The position numbers and the translations under genes are program-made. Below the pieces are notes generated by a model. That model saw only the letters and a list, made by a program, of their open reading frames with translations, ran no database searches and was not told where the DNA came from. This document shows positions 9,761 through 20,660 of a stretch of DNA of 64,000 bases, piece after piece. Origin of the DNA: Psoroptes ovis (taxonomy: Eukaryota; Arthropoda; Arachnida; Sarcoptiformes; Psoroptidae); contig PQWQ01000004.1 of assembly GCA_002943765.1 (NCBI GenBank), forward strand, positions 2,108,001-2,172,000, read 5' to 3'. Within the stretch, counting starts at the first letter, position 1. Every line of letters begins with the position of its first letter.

Positions 9761-10217
9761 ACAAACGGAATTGAATGGATGAGAATGTGATTTTTGAGCA
9801 AAAGAACTCGTAAATCAATGAAATGAAATCAATTGAAAAAATCTATCGAATTCCAGTTTTAGAATTTCGATTGATTTGTTGAGTTCTTATTTTTTCATTT
9901 ATCCGAATTTCCATTGTTTTCCCTTTATGCAAAATCTTAAATTTGGTATTTGGTCAATATCACATGTAAATACGCATCATTGAATCATTGAAAAAAAAAC
10001 ATATGTCATCCAAGAATATAAAGTGTTCACAACAATGATAATAATAATGCAAGAGATTTCAAAAAAACTTTGCTGCAAAAATAAGATTTTGAAATCCTGA
10101 AAAATGATAATTGAATACAGATTTTTCTATTTTGACTCTTTGATTTCAATTTTTGATTGGAAAATTTTCGATAACAAATCCGAAATCAAAATCCATATTA
10201 GCTTTCAGATTTTTCTG

Positions 10218-10233
10218 ATCATATATGATCATT
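10218..10233. repeat. 16 bp palindrome, copy 2
   Basis: TGATCATATATGATCA in the same relative place as the copies near 2818 and 13329. Confidence 0.75.
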
Positions 10234-10234
10234 T

Positions 10235-10850
10235 ACAAATCTAATCGAATTTTCGGTTGTAGAAAGAAAAACTGTGCGACTGTGTCAATACATGAACAGA
10301 ATACTTTTTTGTCTTTCCAATGTGTTTGTCTGGTACAGAATATTTTCTTTTCTTTTCAAGAAATAAATGGTGATTGAAATGCATGGAATAACTAAAAAGA
10401 ATCAAGTAGAAAATACAATGAGAAGAATATTAATAGTAATAATAATGATACAAGTCATGATACAAAATCATTTATATATATTTATATATGTGTTTGTAAG
10501 ACTAGAAATTATATATAAATGAATTCAATAAATGTTGAAACAAACAGAATAAGTTGTGTATATATCAATTGGAATTCAAATATTAAGCATTCATATATAA
10601 CATTAATGATAAAAATGATCAAATTGAAAGAAATCCAGTTACAAATGCCGAAGCACCCATACAAACAAACACAAAAATATTTTAAATTGATTCAAAATGG
10701 AAAAGTGAATTAAATGAATCAATGAATGATTGAATCGACTGATGATTGAAGCAAACAATCAAAATTCATAGTGAAATTTCCAAGCAATCAATGCTGTATG
10801 TTTGCGGCATTTAAAATTGATGAAAGTGAAAATTTTTCAACAACATATTA
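10235..10850. other. Unit-specific AT-rich spacer
   Basis: A stretch between the palindrome and mini-gene D that has no clear counterpart in the other units. It contains TATATATTTATATATGTG-type sequence and a 64-codon frame at 10519-10713 without supporting features. I see no gene. Confidence 0.5.
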
Positions 10851-11275
10851 AGTGAAATGAAACATCAAACAAAAAAAACGGGCAAAAATTTTATTGCATT
10901 TTATTCAATCTTTGAAAAAATTTTACTCAAAATTCTGATGTTTTAAAATGGAAATAAATTTGATTTGAAATAATTTTGAAGAATAATAGAATTTGGTTTG
11001 TTAATTGAATTTTCATTGAAGAAAATCGTTTTTTGTGTTTTTGTTTTTTAAGATAGTTGAATGAATTAATCAATTAATTAAAAACAACAGAAAAAATATT
11101 TTCAAAAAATTGATTAATCAATGAAATTAATATAAATTGATCCATTGAAAATTTTGAAAATTTGATGTGTTTCGCTCCATTTTTTTTTCTTTGAAAGTGA
11201 ATTATTGTTTTTTGAATTTTAAATTTTTTTACTGCAAATTTCGATCTGGTTTGGCCGAACTCTCATCAATTTCGA

Positions 11276-11511
11276 TTATCGATTTCTTTTTATTAGGCCC
11301 ATTGATTTACCTGTGTGTGAAATATTTAAATTCAAATTTAAATGTGAATTAAGTGAAAAATTGAAAAATTCTAATAATTACATAGTGGACAATTCGGATT
11401 TGGAGTAAATGATGATTCTTTTGATTCTTTAGATTTCTGTTTACTCTCATTACCCTGATCAGATTTTTTACTTGATTCATTATTATTTTCATTTGTTTTA
11501 GATGAATTCAT
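11276..11511 (-). CDS. Mini-gene D, subfamily I, two exons, 54 aa
   Basis: Diverged relative of A and C. Coding exons are 11382-11511 and 11276-11310, with a 71 bp intron (11311-11381), GTAATT donor and CACACACAG acceptor. Relative to A, exon 1 has about nine amino-acid changes and several silent changes but no indel in 130 bp, and exon 2 keeps the stop (end KSMGLIKRNR). This is the strongest hint of selection on the frame. The start reads MNSSKTNENNNESSKKSDQG. Unlike the other copies, its leader carries one upstream ATG (near 11678) opening a frame of about 36 codons that ends before the main start. Confidence 0.6.
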
Positions 11512-11728
11512 ATTTTCGTATTTTTTTTAATAAAGTTCACGTTCAACGAATAATAATGACTTATTTATATATTATTTTTTGCGAATCGAACAATAATAAT
11601 AATGCAGATGATAATAATAATAATTCAATCGAAATTCAAGTAAGTTTGATTTTTTATTCAGTACAATAATTGTTTTAATCATTTATTTGTGATATGAAAT
11701 TGCTTGAAAATTGTGGAATACAACAGGT

Positions 11729-11736
11729 TATTTATA
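11729..11736 (-). promoter_or_regulatory. TATA box of mini-gene D
   Basis: TATAAATA on the minus strand, followed by ACCTGTTGTATTCC; the same arrangement as the other four genes. Confidence 0.6.
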
Positions 11737-11989
11737 GACTGAATTTTCATCTGATTTTTTGCGAAACATTTGAGAAAAATGTTCATGATGTTGAATGCGG
11801 AATTTTTCGCCATTTTAGCTACGATACCAGAAATTTCATTTTTTTCTGAACATTTGATTTATTAATTTTACCTTTGGAATTAAATTTAGAAAATTGTGGA
11901 TAAATTATGTGAGATGATTTTGTTGTCATAGTGAACCAATTGAAATTTTTGATTGAATTTAAAAATTTGAAATGATTGGCATTTAATTT

Positions 11990-12431
11990 TGATTGAAATA
12001 TGGGAATTATGTGATGAGTTGGCATTCGGTCACCTTGAAATTAATCTGTCAAATGTATCATGAAGAAAATTTGTCAAAAATCAAACCAAATTCAAATTTA
12101 GTTGTGATCTCAATTTATTTTAAAAAATCTCTATGATTTTGGCGGATATTATTCACTAAGCCTTTTTCCCTAGATACTTCAAAAGAACAACAGGTTATTT
12201 GACATATAATTATGTTTGGATTATAAACAATATGTGATGAGTTGGCATTCGGTCACCTTGAAATTAACCGAATTCAATCCAATGAATCATGAAGAAAATA
12301 TGTCTAAAATTTAACATATTTGAATTCAGTTATGCTCTTAATTCATTTTGAAAAATCTCTGAAATTTTTCCAGATATCAATCACTAAATCGATTTTCCTG
12401 GATACATCCAAAAAACAACAGGTTATTTGAC
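11990..12431. repeat. ~228 bp monomers between mini-genes D and E
   Basis: Two monomers with ACAACAGG blocks at about 12185 and 12414 (229 bp apart). The first has lost part of the ATCGAT block. Confidence 0.85.
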
Positions 12432-12574
12432 ATAAATCCAAAAAAAATCATATTTAAATTGATATTTGAAAAATCAATGAATATACCATGTGATATATTT
12501 GAATATCAAAATTGCAATTGCAATAAATGTCGATAAATGGAGATGAATTAGAATAAATATCATGAGTCATTGTT

Positions 12575-12860
12575 AAACGATTGACATTATGAGATTTACA
12601 TTTCAATCATGAATGTTATTTTGATGAAAATCATTTCGAAATCAAAAAATGTCAAATTAGTCACTGCAAATGTCATAATCATTGCCATATTGCGATTCAA
12701 CACGTACACACATACACGAGTTTACGGTACAACTCATCAAAATCTTTCATGCATAGTTGAAAGAAAATTTGATTTTTTTCTTTCATATTTTTGCATTTCG
12801 AAAATATGGAATTGAATAAAGGATATTTTATCGAAAAATCATATAAACTGTGATGTTTAC
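12575..12860 (-). repeat. Conserved DFDELY element, copy 5
   Basis: Minus-strand ATG at 12748-12750; the core is MKDFDELYRKLVYVCTC followed by a stop. A silent CGG to CGT change lies in the Arg codon. The frame is also open upstream to about 12996 in this copy only. Confidence 0.6.
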
Positions 12861-13328
12861 AAACGGATTTGAATGGATATGAATGTGATTTTTGAACAAA
12901 AGTACTCTTAAAACAGTGGAATGGAATCAATTGAAAAAATCTTTCGAATTCAAGTTTTAGGATTTCGATTGATTCGTTGAGTTCTGATGTGTTCATTTAT
13001 ACGAGTTTTTCATTCTTTTCCTTTCATGTAAAAAATCTTGAATTTGGTATTCGGTCAATATCACATTATTCGATTACTTGTCATCAAAGAATATAAAGTT
13101 GAATTAAGAATGATAATCATTATTATAATAAATACAAATCAAACGATTCGTTTGAAAGTATTCGGAGAAATTTCAGAAAAAATTTGATGCAAAAAATATG
13201 ATTCGAAAATCCTGAAAAAAAGTTGATTGAATACAGATTTTTCTATTTTGATTGTTCGAAAATTTCATTCAAAAACTTTGGAGGAAAAATCCAGAATCAA
13301 AACCCATATTTTCTTTCAGATTATTTTT

Positions 13329-13344
13329 GATCATATATGATCAT
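13329..13344. repeat. 16 bp palindrome, copy 3
   Basis: TGATCATATATGATCA, flanked by the same TTTT and TTACAAATC bases as the other two copies. Confidence 0.8.
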
Positions 13345-13606
13345 TTACAAATCAAATTAATCAAATGATATTGCGTGTGCTGCATTTAGCTGTTTGAAAG
13401 TGAAAGTTTTTTCATCAACATGTCAAGTGAAATGATACATACGCAGAAAATTATTGAACGGAAAAAAGATTTTTATTTCATTTTATTGAATTCATTGATA
13501 ATTTGAATTTTCATAGAAATTTTCGAATTATTTTTTGAATTTTGATTTTTTATGACTGCAAACTGCGATCTTGTTTCGCCAATCTTGCATCAATTATAAT
13601 CAATTT

Positions 13607-13906
13607 TCATTGATTATTGCTTTGTTCAATATCTTCTTTCTCAGCCATTGCTTTTCGCAGATCTGCTGCATATTTTTCAACTGTTTTTTTTATGAGAAAT
13701 AATGATGAAATTAATCAATTTGGAATATTTCAATTCAGTTTCAAATTTGAACCAAGAAAAAAATTTTTTAAAAATCAATATTTACATTGTTGATACTCTT
13801 CACAATGTTCAACTCCCGATGATGTTGATTGTTTACCATAATCACCTTGATCACCTTCTTGACGTGTTTCATTGACATTTTTTTCAGTTGGTTTTGATGA
13901 CTCCAT
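13607..13906 (-). CDS. Mini-gene E, subfamily II, two exons, 64 aa
   Basis: Near-identical duplicate of B, 8156 bp away. Coding exons are 13786-13906 and 13607-13680; the 105 bp intron (13681-13785) keeps the GTAAATATT donor and a CAG acceptor. Differences from B in the protein are few: Asp to Gly before VEHCEEYQQ, Glu to Ala in EKYAADLRK, and loss of the final Asn because the stop comes one codon earlier. The ATG has the same strong context and is the first after the TATA box. Retention of both splice sites and frame in the two copies supports a real gene, but the duplication may simply be recent. Confidence 0.65.
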
Positions 13907-14046
13907 TTTCTCCCGCTCTTTTTCTCGAAATTCGCGTTCAACGAATAATAATTTATGTAAGATTTTTTCGGATATCGAATAATAATAATTCAATCGAAAT
14001 TCAAAAAAGTTTGATTTGATGATTTTTTGAAGTATACAATAGGTTA

Positions 14047-14054
14047 TATTTATA
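14047..14054 (-). promoter_or_regulatory. TATA box of mini-gene E
   Basis: TATAAATA on the minus strand followed by TAACCTATTGTATAC, one base different from copy B. No ATG precedes the proposed start, about 140 bp downstream. Confidence 0.6.
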
Positions 14055-14299
14055 CTAATTTTTCATTTCATTTCTCCCAAAACATTTAAAAAATGTTGAG
14101 AATGTTAAATGCAAAATTCTTTGCCATTTAGCTACGATACAAGGAAATTTCATTTTTTCCTGAACATTTGATTTATTTGATTTTACCTTTGGCAATAAAT
14201 TTAGAAAATTGTGAATAAATTATGCGAGATGATTTGGTTGTCATAGTGAACCGATTGAAATTTTGGATTAAATTTGGAAAAAATGACATTTAATCATAA

Positions 14300-14800
14300 C
14301 TAAATTATGAATATTATGTGATGAGTTGGAATTTGTTTACCTTGAAATCAATCAAATTTATTCGATAAATCACAGAAAAATATGTTTGAAAATATCTTTA
14401 ATTTGAATTCAGTTAAGTTTTCGATTCATTTAACAAAAAATTTAATTTTCATTGCCGGATATTGATTGCTAAACCAATTTCCCTAGATACTTCCAAAAAA
14501 AACAACAGGTTTCATGTTATTCATTCAAAAAAAAGATCATGAATACATCATGTGATATATTAAAATATCACAATTGAATTTTCAATCAATTTCAAAACTG
14601 TACGATTAACATTATAATTATAAATGTCATTTAGATGAAAATTATTTCGAATTCAAAAAATATCAGAGTTAGTCACTGCAAATGTCATTAGTGTTGTAAT
14701 TGTGCGATTTAACACGCACAACTCATCCAAATCTTTCATGCATAGATTCAATTATATTTGTTTTTTTTCTCAAATATTCTTGCTTTTCGTAAATATGGAA
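14300..14800. repeat. Last monomer and degraded DFDELY element
   Basis: A diverged monomer (ACAACAGGTTTCATG near 14502) is followed by a decayed element in which about 20 bp of the core is missing (CGCACAACTCATCCAAATC). Weak similarity to other spacers continues to about 15.05 kb, so this is the old, right-hand edge of the array. Confidence 0.7.
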
Positions 14801-15050
14801 TTGAAAAAAGGATATGAACAAAAGAACTCGCAAAACAATGAAATTAAATGATCTTCAAGAATCTTTGAAATTCATTCATTGAGCTGTTATCTGTTCATTT
14901 ATCCGAATCGCTATTGTTTTCGTTCTATCAAAAATCTAGAACTTCGTACATGGTCAATATTTTCAATATTCGATCACATGTTAATACATATCATTGAAAC
15001 ATCGAAGAAAAAAAATATCTGATCAAAGAATTTAAAGCGTGTAAATTATG

Positions 15051-18000
15051 CATATGGAAAGCGTGAAGTTTTTCATTCAAATAGTGGAGAACACATCCAT
15101 ATCACATCAAAAATAAAGCGAAAAAATAATATTTGAAAAATAAATAAACAATTTTCAATCAAACGGAAACGGAAATACTCTCTGGTAAAATTGTTATGCA
15201 TTTATATTATGAAAATATCGACAGCCTAAAAAATACAGATAGCAATTGTGCCCAAGCAAAATGCACGAATTGTTTAAATAAATGAATGAATATGTTTTGA
15301 TTAAAAAGAGTGAAATAAGAATCAATACCGCCTAAGATAATGATATGAGAATTCAAGAAAAATCTTCCAATGCAAAAATGTCTCACATTATTCAATTTGT
15401 ACGATTTGATTTTTAATGGTGCTTCATGATTCATCACAGCTCAAATAGATTATCAATTTCTATTATTTATTTCACATTTCTTTGCTTCGGTTGTTGATAT
15501 TTTATCGGAATCTCGATTCAAACCGATGAAAATTCTGACAACAGCAGCAGCAACAAAAAAAAAACAAAGAAAATTCGAGAAAAATTTGAAGAGAACTCCG
15601 AAGAAATAAACAAATAAATAATAATATGTTAAATGTGCGCTCATATTCATGCTTATATTTTCTTGAGTAAAACATAAGAATATAATCATTGATGAATTAT
15701 AATAAATAATGATTATGATTATAATAAAGAATAATAAATAATGATATATTGAAATTATTTTCTGTGAAATTGGACCAGCAAAACAGCATTTATATCTATG
15801 AAATAATAGTAACAATAATGAATGATAATAATACGATACGATTTACAAATGAGCAAAAAACAAGTCGATTTGATTTTCAACATTTATTTCCATTCCATTT
15901 TCTTTTGATTGATTTTCTTGGCCATTGTTCATCATTATGATCATGATCATCATCATTATTTATCACTACTAACAAATCTCTATCACAAGTTATAAAGCTA
16001 GAAATAAGTGAAAAACATATCATTGAATATGAAAGATGGGGATAAATTAATATTTTTCTGAATGTTTTTTTTTCTACAATTTCAATGCCATCTCTTTAGT
16101 ATCATAATCATTATCATAAACAACAATGACGACTCCAGCAACATCATTTTGACATTTTGAATTTTATTTGAGTTTGTTTGTTTGTTTATTATGATTATGG
16201 CTATAAATTTTTCTTGACACTTTTTTGATTATAAAAAAAAATGATTTGATGATTTATATGACAAGTATTATGAGTGATGAAATAATATATTGATATTTAT
16301 CTATTTTTACCAACAAATCATTCACAAATCAAACAAAGATCATACGATTAGGGGATTGAAAAGGAAAAATTCATTAAATTTCCTCTTCATTAATTGATTA
16401 TTCATTATTTATTATTGATGAATATCCCATTGTTTCGAATTTTTCCTTGTTTTTCGAAAGCTATTTTCAAGCAATTTTTTTGATGGATTTATTGTCAATT
16501 TATTTTGGCCAATATGTCATCATATTTTCTGATATTGGATTCAAAATTCTCTACAATTAAATGCATCAATTCGATTTGATTCCACAAAATTCAAGAATCG
16601 AATCATTATGCATGATTATACATTAAAATTAATAATTGTTATTATTATGATCTTCGATTCTTGGAATAATAATTTGAGAATTTCGGGTAAAATTTTAAAA
16701 AATAATATCAGAAATAATAATAATAATCTTTTATTTTTAATATATTTCTTCCAGAAATAAATATTCATTCATTCATTTATCCATTATAAATTATCATAAT
16801 CGGATTGAATTAATGTGATTTATTGGATTTGCCATTATTTTCGCTTTCAACAATTTTGTTGCTCCAATTTCACATTTTGCAGAAAAAAAATTTAAATTCA
16901 TCATTTTTCTCTGAATTTCGACAAATATTTTGATATTTAAAAAAATCAATTTTAATGTGAAGCATTCAATTCATTTATATTTAGGATTTCTATGGAAGAA
17001 AAAAAACTTATTTTTTCATAGAAAAAAAAATACAAATTTTTCTTCCTCCACTAAAATCATTTCCGAGATCATGTGTAGAGAATCGAGCGAAAATTTATGA
17101 ATAAAATTCTCAAAGAAGAATCAAAGAATCGATTTTCAAATTTAAAGAGGAAAAAAACCAAAAATTCTCGATAATTCAAAATCATTTAAGCTTAAATAAT
17201 TTTCAATTGTTTTTTCTCGTATCAATTCTTATCTCATGTATTTACAGAGTACAGAATTTCCAGATCAAACGCACACAAACAAGCACATACATGAACATCT
17301 ATGAATATACATGAATATGCATAAATATTCAACTGTTTCGTTGAACAATATTTTACATTGAATGTTCCAAGTAAATTCTCCGAGCAAATTTTTGTTTTTT
17401 TTTCAAATGAATAACTTGTCTATTCGCGTTTTGGTAATCTTTATTTATTTATTTATTCGTTAGTTATTTATTCATCTATTTTTCACTGAATATTCCAATA
17501 CAAGTTTATATTCAGTTTATATCCATATTTTTCTCGATGAATATATGAATATTCTCTCTTCAGTGTTCATATACGCACAAATTTTTCAAATAATCACAAA
17601 ATAAAACACAAAACATATTCAATCTTTATCCATGATTCAATTCACTTTTTTTCGAATATGAATCTTGTATTTATTTATTTTATAAAAACAGAGAAGAAAA
17701 TTTATCAATTTTTCAAGACATTATTATTATTATTATAATATTAATCGATTGATTTGATTGATGTTGTTGTTGTTGATGTTGATGCTGTAGCTTCTGTTAT
17801 TGTCGACGTATTACAATTATTCTTTGTATTTTATATTTTATAAACTTAAGCTTCACAAGTATATACTTAAATGCTAGTAATAATACAAATAATAATAAAC
17901 TAAGAAATAAACCAAAAAAAAAGACTGAAATTGTTTCTTTACAACAACCATATACAATACAGTATAAACATCACATCAATCTTGTTTATTTTTATTTTTT

Positions 18001-20590
18001 CAATTTCGTTTCATTTTATTCTGTATGGATCCTTATTGTTTCTTTATTTTATTTTATTTTTTTCTGTGTCTTATATCATTCAATCATTCATTCATTCATT
18101 CATTGGTGGTATTTGTATTGGTGTGCATTTATGTATGTGTATGTCATTGTGTCATGTTTCAGATAAAAAAGAAAATTTGTACCATTATTTCAGTTATTAT
18201 TTCATTGTTGTCGTATATCAAATTGGTTGGTTAATGTTTAGATGAAAATAATAATAAAAATTGAGCCACCAATGAATTGAAAATAATAAATTAACGTAAA
18301 TACATACGTTTTACGATGAATGAATGTGAACGATCTCTGTGTTAATGTTTGTGTGCTTGGATATGTCTCACATGTATTTTATTTATTTTTATTGAGATTT
18401 TTGTTTGGAGATTCCATTTCCAACAATAAAGTAAAATTAACCAATAAACTTTGGCGAAATCTAAACCCTACCACAGTCAATACGCCACAAATCACAATTG
18501 TTTCACAGTTGTTCCGATTGTTTTCAATTTTCGATTTGATTTCTCCCAAAAAACTTTGATTATTGTCATTTGTATGTAAAATGCTCTAAACAACATTTTA
18601 CCCGCATATATTTTGCTCAAAAATTCACAGAATCAGCTGCAGCAATGAATCGAAAATTTAAAAATATTAAAAAAAATTGCAACCAAATGCTAAATGTTTC
18701 AATAGTGATACTGGAAAAGAGACGATTTTTGTTATTATTCTTCAGTCATTTCAAAATAATAATAATTGTAATTGTAACAATGATTTTGATCGTACAAAAC
18801 GAAAAATAATGTAATAAAATGTTTGACAATTACATAATGAATGAATGGGTGGCAAATATCTTATACATTTATACCAAAGTTGTATATAAATATCATTCAT
18901 TTCATTCCAGTTATTTATCTGTGTATTTTAAGTCAAAAAAAAATTTAACTTGATTTAGATTTTTGTTTCTTTAAAAAAAATTGGAATGAATTGAAATGAA
19001 ATGAAAAAAAAAATCACACAACTTTTTGTTGTTTTCGCTGCTGTCGTTGTCGATGCTGTTGTTGTCGTTGTTTTTTTGTATAATTCATTACAATTCAATT
19101 CATTGAATTTTTTCGCATCCATTTTTGTTGTTGTTGAATGTTTAGCAAGTGTTCATTTTATTTCCGGATACTGATTAATGTTTTGGACATTTATTTATTT
19201 GGTCTGTGTTTCTGTGTAGACATATGAATTTTTGTCATTGTAACATTGTATGGCAAGCAATTCGTATGCATACAAAATGTGCATCAATGCGTTTACAAAG
19301 CGATGCAAACGCAAGCACACACAGACTTAGTCTCACTCAGGCTCCGAATGTCTAATCATCATCAAATGATAAATGTAAAATGATTCAAATTGTGACATTT
19401 TCATTTCAATTTCATTGAGTTATATATTTTGTTCTGAATTTCTTCCGAATTTTCTGTTGATTTAATTTTGAATTTGATTCCTTCTTTTATTTTTCAAATT
19501 CTTCATTGATTTTTAAGGAGAAAAATTTATCAATTTTATTTGAATTCAAATGAATAACCAAAAAAGCACACCAAAATAGAGGATATTATTGAAATACAAC
19601 ATACCAATCATTTTTGGTCCCCAACAATCACACGAAAATTTTGTTTGAGGTTACAATATTTTGAGGTTTTTTGTTCATTTTTTTTTTTTTTTTTTTTGTT
19701 ACAAATAATGTAATTTTTCTTGGATGCATAAAATTCCAACGAAAAATTCCACCAAAATACCAATATTCTGTGAATAATAGCGATAATAGTAGTAATATTG
19801 ATACAATTTAAAATTGTTTACTTTTCAATTAGAGAATTTTCTCTTGCTTTATCTCATTGTTTGTTTGCTTGAAGTGTCCAAGATGTTATTCTATGTTGAT
19901 TTTTCATTCATTCATTCATTTTTCTTTCTGTTTCAATATTTAAAAATAGACTAAATACTTAGATAAAATGAATACTGTCATTGTCTTTATTCATTTATAT
20001 AAACAAATGTGACGATATATTTATATATTCAAATATTCAAACATATTTGAATATGAATATGTTAATTCAATATTTGATATCACCATTAATGATGAAACAT
20101 TACACAGTCAATATGGTTGGATATTTCATAAAGAATAATGAAGAAACGCTGGCCAAATCAGACCAAGAACTGGACATTTGTTTCTTTTGCCTTTTTGCTT
20201 ATTTTTACTTTTATTTTCACTATGAAACATGAGATTTTGTTTCAGACTATCTTTGAGTCTATTCACATTCATTTTCAACTAAATAACGCATAAAATATAC
20301 TTTTCGGTCAAAAGTAAACAAAAAAAAAGATGAATAAATAAATAAATGAATGAATGAACGAGTGATTCAACGAGAAAAATAGAGGGCCAAAAATATTTAA
20401 AATGATCAATTCATTTACTTTCGAGCATTAACAGTGCCCAATAAAGTTTTTTTTTTTTTTTTTTTGGTCTTTAATTTTGTTTCATTTGAGAAAAAAATTC
20501 TTATTACTCAAAAAGATTTTTTCGTTCTTTTCCATCTTATTCAAATGATAATGATTAGATTTATTCTCGTATCATTCATTATGAATCTAT
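15051..20590. other. AT-rich intergenic or intronic DNA, no gene seen
   Basis: Low-complexity sequence dominated by ATT, TTTA, CATTC and poly-T motifs. Open frames here (for example 17931-18245) are biased to Phe, Ile, Tyr and Ser and are what unconstrained AT-rich DNA would give. Confidence 0.6.
19678..19697. repeat. T20 homopolymer
   Basis: Uninterrupted run of T; no other feature nearby. Confidence 0.9.
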
Positions 20591-20602
20591 GTGAGACACT
20601 GA

Positions 20603-20660
20603 CATCGAAAGAGAGCTGAGAAAGCCGAAGAAGCTGCAAGAAAAGCTAAGAAACAAAATC
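20603..20660 (+). other. Short coding-like segment, unassigned
   Basis: A purine-rich stretch stands out from its AT-rich surroundings. One frame reads AEKAEEAARKAKKQNQEL, which looks like a coiled-coil exon. A second frame is also open (IERELRKPKKLQEKLRNK). There is no convincing splice acceptor or donor, so this may be chance or an exon relic. Confidence 0.2.

Larger units (their letters stand above)
1..15050. repeat. Complex tandem array of mini-genes and ~228 bp repeats
   Basis: The whole left part of the window is built from diverged copies of the same blocks. Read along the minus strand, a unit runs: short monomers, TATA box, two-exon mini-gene, AT-rich spacer, conserved 16 bp palindrome, conserved DFDELY element, then the next monomers. 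Five units carry a gene. The word AACAACAGGTTATTTG or a close variant recurs about 19 times, at roughly 54, 283, 1207, 3900, 4150, 4372, 5880, 6343, 6570, 7309, 8490, 8944, 9172, 9405, 11720, 12185, 12414, 14036 and 14502. Large blocks are near-identical: about 2.93-3.95 kb matches 7.51-8.59 kb (offset near 4.58 kb), and 5.26-6.23 kb matches 13.41-14.39 kb (offset 8156 bp). The array is cut by the left edge and fades out near 15.05 kb. Confidence 0.9.

Noticed and set aside
11819..12025. Minus frame starting MPTHHI in a monomer
   Set aside because: The ATG is shared by many monomers, but the frame stops at different places and carries frameshifts between copies.
1..15050. CRISPR array
   Set aside because: Repeats are ~228 bp and gene-bearing units, not short repeats with unique spacers, and the sequence is eukaryotic.
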